Of a DNA stretch of 64,000 nt, positions 40,416 to 52,990 are shown in pieces. The DNA lies in NCBI GenBank assembly GCA_023101885.1, contig JALPQD010000124.1, positions 5,495,101 to 5,559,100 on the forward strand, written 5' to 3'. Both the position numbers and the translations under genes were made by a program. How positions within the stretch are numbered: position 1 is the stretch's first letter; every line of letters starts with the position of its first letter. Source of the DNA: Typhlomys cinereus (lineage: Eukaryota > Chordata > Mammalia > Rodentia > Platacanthomyidae). A model generated the notes under the pieces. The model was not told the origin of the DNA and made no database searches. It worked only from the letters and a program-made list of their open reading frames with translations.

Positions 40416-43400
40416 CCCACGTCAGTGCTTCTCGGAGCACCCTCCCCATCGTAGTGTCACACGCTGCTCTTTACAGAAAACACCATCAACCAGAGTAGAG
40501 AAAGGTGGGAGTGAAGTAGGAAGCAGCCCACTAAGAGGGGTTTAAGAGCTCATGCAAGGAACCAGGTGGGAGTCCCACAAAGGAGCAGTGCACCCCAAGG
40601 ATAGAGGAGGTCACAAGTGATCTTCAGCAGAGGCAGGAAGGAACCAGCTTGGCCACTCGGGAGAGCCCAGTGATGCCCAGGAGACCCAAACTGTATCTCC
40701 AGGGTTGCCCTGGGCACGCACACCCCTGCACCAGGGCAGCGACCAGCCACGGAGCCACCGGACGAGTACATCGGTCAGTCCCCAAAGCAGGTCCCAGTAA
40801 AGGTTACTAAGTGCTCATCTCGGCCTGTGACCTATGCATGCTTCTGTACGGTACACGCAATGTGGATTTTTCCTCTCGAAGCGTGGTGTGAGAGTGGGGT
40901 GCGGCTGCACGCACACCATGGCTCGTGTGTCAGATGGTCCTCCACCTCGGGACGGGGTCTCTTCTGTCTGCCACTGAACCCGCCAGGGTGGCCAGACTGT
41001 GAGCTTGCAGGGGTTTTCCTGTCAGCCCCTCAAATGTCGTCATAGAACACTGGGGTCACAGACCTGCCCCCCTCCAGTATGATGTGGTTTCTGGGGTTCA
41101 AGATCAGGCAAGTCCTCTGGCTTCACCCGCTGAGCCGCTCCCTGCTCCTTGCTTGTGGTTTGCATACTTCACACAAGACAAAAACGCTCGTATTTTTCTC
41201 GATAAGTATTTAGTGCAAATTGCTATGGATGCCGGTTATCTACTCTACCGCCCACCACGGCTTTAACAGTCGTAACATCTCAAAGGGAAAGAGAAGGGTG
41301 TCTTGACACAGCACAATGCCTAGAATACCCTGGGTGTGGTCATGTGGGAACGCTCGAGCTCCGTGACAGCATCTGCCCATTTGTGACAAGTCTCGGGCAC
41401 CAGCAGCTGCTCGTTCACGTGGACTGATCACGGAGAACAGGCCCACGGTTCTGGGAACGTGAGTGACAGTCATGTGACACAGACACATCCTGCAGACGAA
41501 CTCACTCACAGGACACCCGGGGTTCATCCTAAAACATCCAGGGGTCTCCGCATTCTCAGGTGCCGCACTTACCGCAGCCTCAAAACACTCTAATGAACCT
41601 CTCGGGACACGCGGCTGGAAACCAATGCAGCTTCGTCTATGGAAATACTACGAGAGCAAGAAAGCCTGAGCCAGTAAACACTGACCGCCAACTTGCTTGG
41701 GACGGAAACATCACAGGGACACACTTCTGTTTCCTGCTTTCAAAGCATCTAGTCACCATCATCCCTGTCTCCCCGAACTGCCCACGCCCTCAGGAAGCAG
41801 TTAGAGGGGGAAGGGCGAGCCCCGCCCACAGGGGCTCTGCTGGTGGAGCTTGAGGGAGCCAGGAAGACAATCACTCACAAGCACCGAGGGACTGTCCAGA
41901 GGCTGTGGAGGGAAAGGGAGGAGCTCCAGCTGCTTAAAAATAGTCCAAGTGAAATCACAGGGCGCCCAGTTCAGCGGGTCAAAGGCCACGTCTTTTGTGA
42001 CTCGGCGGTGCCACTAAACGATGGTCACAATCAGAAGAGAGTGGGACGTGTCTGGCCTCGTGGGCAATGGTTTTCCGGCTGTAACATGGGACGTCCCAGG
42101 TATTGACCACCCAGGTGATCTCTCTAGAGTCCATCCCTGGACAGACAGACCTCCCTGCCAAGCTGGGGGAGCCGGCTTTAACGAAGCCACACTTCTGCCG
42201 ACTTCTCTCTTGTGACCCGCAGCTGTTACCGCTGTCAGGAATATTCCAGAATGCCCACACGACCACAGGTTATATTTGGCTTATCTTCACTTCTGTCTTC
42301 TCAACATGAAAGCATCTTTCCTGCTTGACTTCTGCTCTACTTTGAGGAGGGGAGTGGGGAGCAGCTGATGGAAGGCAGGATGGGAGGCAACTCGACAACT
42401 CGACAGGCGAAGGTGGATGCACTGGCTGGGGTGGGAGGGGGGTGGCAAGAAGGCTCGGCTTTGAGCAGCAGCATGCATGGGACGGGCAGATCTCAGTCTG
42501 AGTAGGTGCTGTCCCCACTGCCGCCAGTGCCACCATTCAGGGAGCCCGGAACCCTAGCAAGTGGACCGCTGGGTGTCCTGGGGGTCCTCTCTGGCTTCCC
42601 AATACCAGGGGTGTACGTGCCTGCTGCTGTCCTAGGCCCCCTTGAGCAAGGACCCCAGTGCAGACGCAGTGGAGCACAGACCCCTCTTCCTCCCCCTCCC
42701 CAGATGTGTTGGAGCTGAACTCTCGGTTCTGCCCAAACTCACAAAGACACAAACCTTTGAGAACTTCTGTCCCAAACCCCACATGCCCTTATTTTAAAAT
42801 CGTCTTTCCTCAAAAGCCTTTGCCAGGGGGTCTGCTGGCGCTGACGCTGGGCAGGGGACGGAACATAACCAGGTCAGCACGTCCTCCAGGCTTATCAACC
42901 TCACGTCTGTGGCACAGCCCTGGCCCAGGAGGTCGCAGGAGCGGGGGCAGTTGAGTCTCCTCTCACAGGAGCTGCCTCGCTGAGCAAGTCTTGCACACTC
43001 CAGGTCCCACGCAGGAGTGCGGAGGAGGCGAGAGGACAGTCAAGCCCTCTGCAGCTTTGAGCGTGGCGTCGAGACCGGCGAGGAGCGGGACGCAGGAGTC
43101 ACCTCCGGAGCGCGGAGGCAGGGAGCCGTCACCTGAGCCCAGCCCGCGGTGTGAACTGAGCTACCCAGTGACCGCTCCACCGCGAGCAGCCACACTGCGA
43201 GGGATCCACGTCTTGCAGTCTCACGAGGAAGGGTGTGATTTCCATCTATAAATACCGAGTGAGGGCTAGAGAATAATCAACTGCTGATCAGCGAAAGAGC
43301 CAGAGGGAGACGCGATGCCAACGCTGACACGCGCTCTCCGCCCTCGGCCGAGGAATCAGCAGCTGTGGAGACGCCGGCAGCTCCTGGTTCCTCCAGGTTC

Positions 43401-44004
43401 TGCTCAAAGCTGTCTGGAGTTCTCTCTCCTACAGTACAAGTCTCAGCGTTCCGGAGGGAGAGGAAGGTGGCACCGTAACGATACCCTTGGGAAGAGCCCA
43501 AGTAAACGCTGATTCCCACCCTCAGTGCCACGCAAGGCAGAGACGCACTGCGTGCCATAAGAAAACAGGGCACTTTGGGGTGGCGGGCAGACTGTGAGGA
43601 ACCCAGGGAGGACTGTGAGGGGCTCTGAGAAGACATGAGGGGAAGATTCTGAGGGGCCCAGGGATGACCATCTACTGTGATGACATGGGTCAGAAAGAGC
43701 TACATAATGGTGGCCGCTTCATTGCCAAGCAAAAGACTGCAAACCAATGAAGGAACGCTGGGCACCAACATCGAATGTATATGACACCTTTGCAGGCACA
43801 GCGGGTCACACCCACAGTTCTCCTACAGAATAAAAGACATGTGCAGAGGTTCTAGGGATGAAGAAAAGGGACCAAAGCCCAGAGCTCCTGAGGCGCCTGT
43901 CACTCTAATCCATTGGAGGTGTTCGGGTGTGACTAACACACAAAATCCTTCAAAGATACTCAGGAACAAGTCTTTGACGTCGCATGAGTAGACCATGCAA
44001 CATG

Positions 44005-44215
44005 GTGACGTCACGGCAGGTGAGTGGACCCCATGGTGATATCACACCAGGTGAGTGGACCCCATGGTGACATCACAGCAGGTGAGTGGACCCCATGGTG
44101 ATGTCACAGCAGGTGAGTGGACCCCATGGTGACGTCACAGCAGGTGAGTGGACCCCATGGTGACGTCACAACAGGAGTGGACCCCATGGTGACGTTACAG
44201 CAGGTGAGTGGACCA
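44005..44215. repeat. 31-bp minisatellite with CRE octamer and donor-like word
   Basis: About seven copies of a 31-bp unit (core CAGGTGAGTGGACCCCATGG followed by TGACGTCACAG). Perfect TGACGTCA octamers lie at 44006-44013, 44130-44137 and 44161-44168; other copies have one change. It lies 260 bp downstream of exon 8 in transcript direction. Confidence 0.95.
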
Positions 44216-44309
44216 CGCCACATGGCAATGTGATATTTTTATAAACAAACTTAAACTTCCGTGAAGTGCACCTGGCTTCCCACTAAAATGAGGCCTCTCT
44301 GAGATGTCA

Positions 44310-44789
<480 letters not shown>

Positions 44790-44872
44790 CTACAAAATAA
44801 AAAAACTTTTTTTAATTCTTAACTTTACTGATCAAGTGAGGCAATTCCTACTTAGGGAAACAATGTATTATT

Positions 44873-45139
44873 TTTTTTTCAATTTTTTTATTGTTTATTC
44901 AATTGTGCGTGTGCGTGTATGTGTGTGTAGAACCACGAGCGAATTCGGAAACCACCATGGACACCTCCACCTCCTCCTTGTTTACTCTGCCCCGGGATTC
45001 ACAGGCTCCGCCCTACCAGGACCAGAAATGCAGGCCGCCCTGCTTCTGCCCGGCGTCTATATGTGAGGTCTAGGATCCGAACTCAGGCCCTTCTGCCTGC
45101 AAGGCAGAGGCCTAACCCCTGAGCCACCTCTCCAGCCCC
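44873..45139 (-). mobile_element. Young tRNA-derived SINE, minus copy
   Basis: About 267 bp, flanked by an 18-bp duplication with one mismatch (GGGAAACAATGTATTATT at 44855-44872 and GGGAAGCAATGTATTATT at 45140-45157). Read on the minus strand it starts 'ggggctggagaggtggctca', has the B-box-like 'gagttcggatcctag', a GC-rich body, CA repeats, and ends with 'caattgaataaac' and an A-rich tail. It is nearly identical by eye to the copy at 38331-38594. Confidence 0.9.
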
Positions 45140-45779
45140 GGGAAGCAATGTATTATTAAGGGTTGCTTCTGGTGAGAATCAGCACAGCTGGCCAGAGCCT
45201 ACTGCCACGGGGGGCAGCGACGCTACACTCCAAAGCCATTACACAAAAAGCAGTTTCTACAGATACGTTCTGTTGCTCCTGATGCCACTTCAAGCCTCGT
45301 GCCTCTTCATAGTGAAGGAAACGACCCCTCCAAGCTCCAGCAGGAACCAGGGAGCAAAACCTGTAACTGCTAGAGAGGATTAAACACTGAAGGCTGTGTG
45401 CCCTGCGCGTGTCCAGAACTCAACACTGGATCGCGTCAACGGCGCCCGAGCTGCTGTAGCGGCAGGAGCGCCCAGCCCAGCAGCTGGAGAAGCTGCACAC
45501 GGCGACCAGAAAAAACATTCAAGCTGGCGCTGGGAGCGAGGGGACTGGCATTTCTAATGAAGTGCTCCACTTTCATTTCCTGGGACAGGTCGTGGTTTGA
45601 AGATGAGCTGGGTACCATCCCACCCCCCATATGCACACTTGGGGATGGGGTCAAAGTTAGGGTCCAGATCACAGAGCCCTGAAGTTGCACTCTGAGTCGT
45701 GGGAAACACCTGTAGGAAGCAAAGCCTCAATTACCAGGCGAACTATTTGTGTTGGTGGCTTAGGTGACATCCTGGGTCC

Positions 45780-46245
45780 CTGCTGACTCTCTGTGCTGCG
45801 GACTAGGTGACCGTCCACACGCTGACCACCAAGGGTCGTGCTGACTCTCTGTGCTGTGGACTAGGTGACCGTCCACACGCTGACCACCAAGGGTCCCTGC
45901 TGACTCTCTGTGGACTAGGTGACCGTCCACACGCTGACCACCAAGGGTCCCTGCTGACTCTCTGTGGACTAGGTGACCGTCCACACGCTGACCACCAAGG
46001 GTCCCTGCTGACTCTCTGTGGACTAGGTGACCGTCCACACGCTGACCACCAAGGGTCCCTGCTGACTCTCTGTGGACTAGGTGACCGTCCACACGCTGAC
46101 CACCAAGGGTCCCTGCTGACTCTCTGTGGACTAGGTGACCGTCCACACGCTGACCACCAAGGGTCCCTGCTGACTCTCTGTGGACTAGGTGACCGTCCAC
46201 ACGCTGACCACCAAGGGTCCCTGCTGACTCTCTGTGTTGTGGACT
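45780..46245. repeat. 54-bp minisatellite in intron 7
   Basis: About eight and a half copies of a 54-bp unit (core AGGTGACCGTCCACACGCTG). The inner copies are identical by eye; the first two carry small insertions. This points to recent homogenisation. Confidence 0.95.
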
Positions 46246-47669
46246 ACGCTTAGGAAGGTTTCTGCACATCAAAACCCACTACACTTCCTCCCTATTTCCA
46301 CACCAAATGGCAGCTCATTATACCTACTATGCCACACCATGCTTTTTTAGCTTAAAAATATCACCCAGAGACTTCAATTTCTGTCAGAACCTGGGGCCTT
46401 GAGTGTGTCAGGCGGGCGCTCTAGCACTCAGCTATGCCACCAGCTTCGATCTTTCCTCCATGCACTTGCGTGGATTTGATATTACGGCCACACCGTGGAC
46501 TATGGATCAAATTCTCTGCTGAGAACAGAGTTCTGAAATGCAGCAAATGCTGGAATCAGCAAGCGTTCCTGCTTGTATAAGGGAATCCACAGAACAGGAT
46601 CCCAGCAATGAATGCACTGGTCCCGGGGGAAGACGCTCTTGGTTCTGGTAGACACAACCAAACTGACCCCCACAGGGCGAAACCCCCAATGGGCGCCACC
46701 TCCCAGTCATCTTCCCCCTGCAAGACCACGGAGCACACGGCCAAACCTGAGGCCTGGGGGTGTCTGTCGACCAGGTGGCCATGACATGACACACTGGCCA
46801 GTCATCTCTTCACGCGGCTTGAGCCTCCATGTGTGATGGACAGCTGCATCTTGTGAATTATGTGTCACGTCTCTTCCTACTCTGCGTTGCTAGTGCTCCT
46901 GCTGTCAACAGAGCCCAGAGGTCTTGTGGCAATGGGATGTGGCGGGAGGCCGGGGTGCGGCGGGAGGCGCACGCACGGGAAAGCACGTAAAGCCCTCATG
47001 GCTTCTGCTGCATACGGCTGAGCTTGGAAATCTTCGCCTCTGGGTAATCTGATCACGGCTGCATAGGTCGCCCCAAAGCCAGCTGGGCTCATGCTGAGAG
47101 GTCGCCCCAAAGCCTGCCTGTTCATTCCCCTACGCTCCCTCACGGTTGCAGCACGCAGACGCAGCTACCAGGCAGTACTGCAAAACTCTGGCTGTGGGCT
47201 GCTATCTAAGACACTGTGCAGCGTGAGTCGTGAGCAGTCGCCTCCCTACTGATTTGACGTGTGCCCTCGAGGTCTCTGAAACCTCCATGTATGTTCAGGC
47301 TTGTCTCTGGACATTCAGGTGTCTGTAACACTGAGTGACAACGCGCTGCGGAACGCTTTAGTTTCTCGTAAGATGGCTGCCATGCAAAGTTCCCTGTGCT
47401 GCTCATGGTAATTTTGTGAGTTTATTTGTTCACAAGGACAAGAGAATCATCTGTCTAGGGTAAACAAACAAGTCTCAGCAGACTTAAAATTAACTCAGGG
47501 AAAATAAAAATGCCGCTCTGAATGTAGGATCATTTCCCGCTAGTCTAAACCATCTGTCTGAACGCTAGCGGGTTTCGACTTCGTTGCAGTTATTGTTTCG
47601 GAGCAGAGTCTTGCTGCACGCCCACCCTACACCACGGGAGGACCGCTGTGCTCAGGTATGCATGTTATT

Positions 47670-47785
47670 TATTTACTGACCCAGGGTCTTGCTGTGTAGA
47701 CCAGGCTGGCCTTAAACGCACAATCCCCCTGCCTTGGCAGCAAGGGCTATGCGGGCCTATGCCTCCATGTGGGGCTTGGTAGTTT
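47670..47785 (-). mobile_element. B1-like SINE
   Basis: In plus orientation: 'cagggtcttgctgtgtagac', then 'caggctggccttaaacgc' and 'ctgccttggcagcaagggct'. This is the reverse complement of a rodent B1 body. It is followed by a CA-rich stretch at 47800-47920. Confidence 0.85.
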
Positions 47786-48429
47786 TCTTTTCCTCTAAAT
47801 GAATGCACCCACACGTGCACAAGCACGCACATGCTCACACATACACATATACACAAGTGCAGATACGGACCCACACTTACATAGATACACATGCACACAC
47901 GTGCGTGCATGCAGACACAATTTTCACTTAACCCTCATTTTGCAAATGAGGAATGTGAACATCAGAGAGGGAAAGAAACAGATCCAGCTACACAGCAGGC
48001 AAACCACACAGCTAACTTCAAACACAGATTCGCCAGCTTCCAAAGCCTGTATTCTAATTGTACTTTCCCCTGAATTTTAATAATCTGTTATGTCTACCTG
48101 AGAATTCAGTGAACAAGCAGATAAAACGATAGACTCAAAGTGGTCGGAATAACAAAAAAATTATTGTTATTTTTATAAAATGACAAAACCCGATTTACTT
48201 TAAAAAAATTAAAAAGGAAAACAAAATGAATGAATTGTAACTGTGGATAAAAACCAGAAGCACAGAAAGGCACCCAATAGGAATGTCTTAATGGCCCACA
48301 GAAATTAATTATGAGTGGGCGAAAGAATGATTAAATGTCACCCAAAGTTACATTACTCTGCGCTGCCAGATGGCGCCATAGGAGCCCTGCCTACAGAAGC
48401 CACATTGGGAGAGGAAGAAGGTGGGGTGA

Positions 48430-48620
48430 GATGAACTACCAGCAGCACCATGTGTACACGTGCATACACGAGCGCGTGCGTGTACGCGTGCACATGCGTG
48501 TGCATATAAAGGTGCCTGTGTGCACATGTAGATGCACGTGAATGTGAATGTGTGTGCACACGCAGGTATGTGTATTATGTGCATGTGGCTGTGCAAATTC
48601 GGGTGTGTGTACATTGCATG
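48430..48620. repeat. TG-rich imperfect repeat
   Basis: Irregular GTGTGCATG / CACGTGAATGTG words (for example GCGTGTACGCGTGCACATGC) with no fixed period. Confidence 0.75.
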
Positions 48621-48779
48621 CTACATTCTGCCAGGTGCTCCCCGTTAGGGGTGCCTGTTGATTTAAAAGCCCACTCTTGCCCTCCCCTCACCTCTCTTCT
48701 TTTCCCTCCTTTCCCTCCTACATCTTTCCTCTCTTCCTCTCTCCCTCTCCCTGATGATGCCCTCAGCCATCCCTTATCA

Positions 48780-49040
<261 letters not shown>

Positions 49041-49789
49041 CTACCTTTTGTCTTGAAAAGCAAGCTTAGCTTTCGTTTCTTTCTTTCTCATGCTGATAAA
49101 GACTACAAGTATCATCAACAACGAGCTGGGTAGATGGAGGTGGGGGGAGGCACGGCCTGAAGACCAGAGCTGCACCGGGCTCAGCCTGCACCGGGCCAGC
49201 CTGCACTCTTGTCCTCGAGGTCCCGAGTAACCCACGACAGCAGCCCTTTCCGCATACCACACGCTGGCAATGACCTGGAGTGCCGCAGAGTGCACGTGGG
49301 CTCTGCTCAAGAGCTGCACCATTCTACACCGTGGACCGGAGCAGCCGCAGAGCCGGGTGTTATGGGTTCCAGGAACCAGTAATCATAACAGACCACAACA
49401 TTTTTGTAAGTTTACACATGAACCATCTAATTTAAAATGTCCTCTACACATTTCGTGGATTATTACCTTCTCAACTCTTCTTACACTAGAACCACCTGCT
49501 GGCTCCTACGGAACAACAGAACTTAGACATGTGAGCATCGGTCATGAAGATCCGGAGTGGAATGCTCGGCGTGGCTCCAAGGCGCCCACCAGCATCCTGA
49601 CCAGCTGGGCCCCCGCGCACACCGCCTCTGACTGACAGGTGTTCACCTGCTGCTCACAAGCTCGCCCGGAGAACTGACACCCCACCCCGCAAACGCAGCC
49701 CTTGCTATCCAGCAGAGCCGCAGCTGTTGTGGGAACACCACGGAGTGTGGACACGTGTGCACAAAAACACTAGCATAAAAACCAATTCT

Positions 49790-49915
49790 AAGCGTGACAG
49801 CGTACACCCGCGACCCCAGAACCCCTGGGAGGTGGAGGCAGGAGGGTCTCGATGCAGAGCCAGCCTGAGTCTCATGAGACCCCGTCTCAAAACCACAAAA
49901 CCCTAAGAACAAACA
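49790..49915 (+). mobile_element. B1-like SINE
   Basis: Contains 'ctgggaggtggaggcagg', 'gagccagcctgagtctcatg' and 'agaccccgtctcaaaacc', the diagnostic order of a sense-strand B1 element, followed by an A-rich tail. The head is diverged. Confidence 0.75.
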
Positions 49916-50254
49916 AAAAATATGACCAAGATTCACTCCAACAAAAGACCAACGTGTGGATGCAGAAGAAAGCAGAAGAGCAAAGAAGCGAAACTGCCAG
50001 AATGACGCCCGAAACCACAGGAACGAGCGAGTTTCTTGTTTCTTCTCTGAGAAAAAAAAAATGAAAGCTTTCAGAACTGTCTTTCACACCAACCTATTAA
50101 ATAGGACAGTGAGGCACAAGCCAGAGCCTTAACCCCAGGACGACAGTGCGGGCGAGAACGCAGCGAGCGACTGCTCAGATACGCCGCACGGCCGCGGCCG
50201 CACAGGGACACGGTCCGCAGCTTCCGCACAGACCCCTTCAGCGGGGGCTCCTGA

Positions 50255-50524
50255 TGCGACCTGTGCTGCTCTGTACCTCTGCACGCGGACACAGCCTTCA
50301 GTGTGTGGGCTGCTGTCATGTCATGTCATGTTGTGATGTTACGTTCTGTAGCTTCTGCACACAGGCGCCGCCTTCAGTGTGTGGGCTGCTATATTATAAT
50401 GTTGTGATGTTACATTCTGCAGTTTCAATACACACAGACACTACCTTCGATATGTAGGTTATGTTATATTATCATGTTATATTCTGTACCTTTGATACAC
50501 ACAGATACCTATTCTGGTGTGTAG
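50255..50524. repeat. Degenerate 65-80-bp units flanking the satellite
   Basis: Four related blocks each run from TTCTGTAGC/TTCTGCAGT (or CTCTGTACC), through a CACACAGACACCRCCTTC-like word, to GTGTGGGCTGCT or TGTAGGTTATGT followed by an AT/TG-rich tail. A further block of the same kind follows the satellite (52990-53045), so the satellite lies inside this outer repeat. Confidence 0.75.
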
Positions 50525-52990
50525 GTTAATTGTGCTGTGCTATGCTGTGTGTTCTGTGTGTGCGGTGTGTGCTACGCTGTGCTATGTGTGCTGTGTGTGC
50601 TGTGTGCTGTGCTGTGCTATGTGTGCTGTGTGTGCTGTGTGCTGTGCTGTGCTATGTGTGCTGTGTGCTGTGCGGTGCTATGTGTGCTGTGCTATGTGTG
50701 CTGTGCTGTGCTGTGCTGTGTGTGCTGTGTGTGCTGTGCTGTGTGTGCTGTGCTGTGTGTGCTGTGTGTGCTGTGTGCTGTGCTGTGCTGTGTGCTGTGC
50801 TGTGTGTGCTGTGTGCTGTGCTGTGCTATGTGTGCTGTGTGCTGTGCTATGTGTGCTGTGCTGTGTGTGCTGTGTGCTGTGTGTGCTGTGCTGTGCTATG
50901 TGTGCTGTGCTGTGCTATGTGTGCTGTGTGCTGTGCTGTGCTGTGCTGTGGTATGTGTGCTGTGTGCTGTGCTGTGCTATGTGTGCTGTGCTGTGTGTGC
51001 TGTGTGCTGTGCTGTGCTATGTGTGCTGTGTGCTGTGCTATGTGTGCTGTGCTGTGTGCTGTGCTGTGCTGTGCATGTGTGCTGTGCTGTGTGCTGTGCT
51101 CTGCTGTGCTATGTGTACTGTGTGCTGTGCTATGTGTGCTGTGCTGTGTGCTGTGCTGTGCTGTGCTATGTGTGCTGTGCTGTGTGCTGTGCTGTGCTAT
51201 GTGTGCTGTGCTGTGTGCTGTGCTGTGCTGTGCTATGTGTGCTGTGCTGTGTGTGCTGTGCTGTGCTATGTGTGCTGTGCTGTGCTATGTGTGCTGTGTG
51301 CTGTGCTGTGTGTGCTGTGCTGTGTGCTGTGCTGTGCTATGTGTGCTGTGCTGTGTGTGCTGTGCTGTGTGTGCTGTGCTGTGTGCTGTGTGTGCTGAGC
51401 TGTGCTGTGTGTGCTGTGTGTGCTGTGCTGTGTGTGCTGTGCTGTGCTGTGCTGTGTGCTGTGTGCTGTGCTGTGCTGTGTGTGCTGTGTGTGCTGTGCT
51501 GTGTGCTGTGTGTGCTGTGCTGTGTGCTGTGTGTGCTGTGCTGTGCTGTGTGCTGTGTGTGCTGTGCTGTGTGCTGTGTGCTGTGCTGTGCTGTGTGCTG
51601 TGCTGTGTGTGCTGTGCTGTGTGCTGTGTGTGCTGTGTGTGCTGTGCTGTGTGCTGTGTGCTGTGCTGTGCTGTGTGTGCTGTGCTGTGTGTGCTGTGCT
51701 GTGTGCTGTGTGTGCTGTGCTGTGTGCTGTGTGTGCTGTGCTGTGTGCTGTGGTGGCTGTGCTGTGTGCTGTGTGTGCTGTGCTGTGTGTGTGCTGTGTG
51801 TGCTTGTGTGCTGTGCTATGTGTGCTGTGCTGTGTGTGCTATGTGTGGCTGTGTGCTGTGCTGTGTGTGCTGTGTGTGCTGTGCTGTGTGCTGTGTGTGC
51901 TGTGCTGTGTGTGCTGTGTGCTGTGTGTGCTGTGCTGTGTGCTGTGTGCTATGTGTGCTGTGTGCTGTGCTGTGCTGTGTGTGCTGTGCTGTGCTGTGTG
52001 TGCTGTGCTATGTGTGCTGTGCTGTGCTGTATGTGCTGTGCTGTGTGTGCTGTGCTGTGTGTGCTGTGCTGTGTGCTGTGTGTGCTGTGTGTACTGTGTG
52101 TGCTGTGCTGTGTGTGCTGTGCTGTGTGTGCTGTGTGTGCTGTGTGCTGTGTGTGCTGTGTGCTGTGTGTGCTGTGTGCTGTGTGTGCTGTATGTGCTGT
52201 GTGTGCTGTATGTGCTGTGTGCTGTGTGTGCTGTGTGCTGTGTGTGCTGTGCTGTGTGTGCTGTGCTGTGTGTGCTGTGCTGTGCTGTGCTGTGTGTGCT
52301 GTGCTGTGTGCTGTGCTGTGTGTGCTGTGTGTGCTGTGCTGTGTGCTGTGCTGTGTGTGCTGTGCTGTGTGCTGTGTGCTGTGCTGTGTGTTGTGCTGTG
52401 TGTGCTGTGCTGTGTGTGCTGTGTGCTGTGCTGTGTGCTGTGTGTGCTGTGCTGTGTGCTGTGTGTGCTGTGCTGTGTGTGCTGTGTGTGCTGTGCTGTG
52501 TGTGCTGTGCTGTGTGTGCTGTGTGTGCTGTGTGCTGTGCTGTGCTGTGTGCTGTGCTGTGCTGTGTGTGTGTGTGCTGTGTGCTGTGTGTGCTGTGTGT
52601 GCTGTGCCGTGTGTGCTGTGCTGTGTGTGCTGTGCTGTGTGCTGTGCTGTGCTGTGCTGTGTGCTGTGTGTGCTGTGCTGTGCTGTGTGCTGTGCTGTGT
52701 GTGCTGTGCTGTGTGCTGTGTGCTGTGTGTGCTGTGTGCTGTGTGTGCTGTGCTGTGTGCTGTGCTGTGCTGTGTGTTGTGTGTGCTGTGTGCTGTGTGT
52801 GCTGTGCTCTGTGTGCTGTGTGTGCTGTGCTGTGTGTGCTGTGTGTGCTGTGTGCTGTGCTGTGTGTGCTGTGCTGTGTGTGCTGTGCTGTGCTGTGCTG
52901 TGTGTGCTGTGCTGTGTGCTGTGTGTGCTGTGCCGTGTGTGTTGTGTGTGCTGTGCCGTGTGCGCCGTGTGCGCTATGCGGTGCATGCTG
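50525..52990. repeat. 2.5-kb satellite of two words, TGTGC and TGTGTGC
   Basis: Almost the entire stretch is an irregular string of the 5-mer TGTGC and the 7-mer TGTGTGC. Occasional variants are CTATG, found mostly in the 5' part (about 50530-51350), and single exchanges elsewhere. The unit has no stop codon in two plus frames, which explains very long cysteine-rich open frames that are not genes. On the PRMT3 RNA strand it reads as (GCACA)n-type sequence. Confidence 0.97.
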
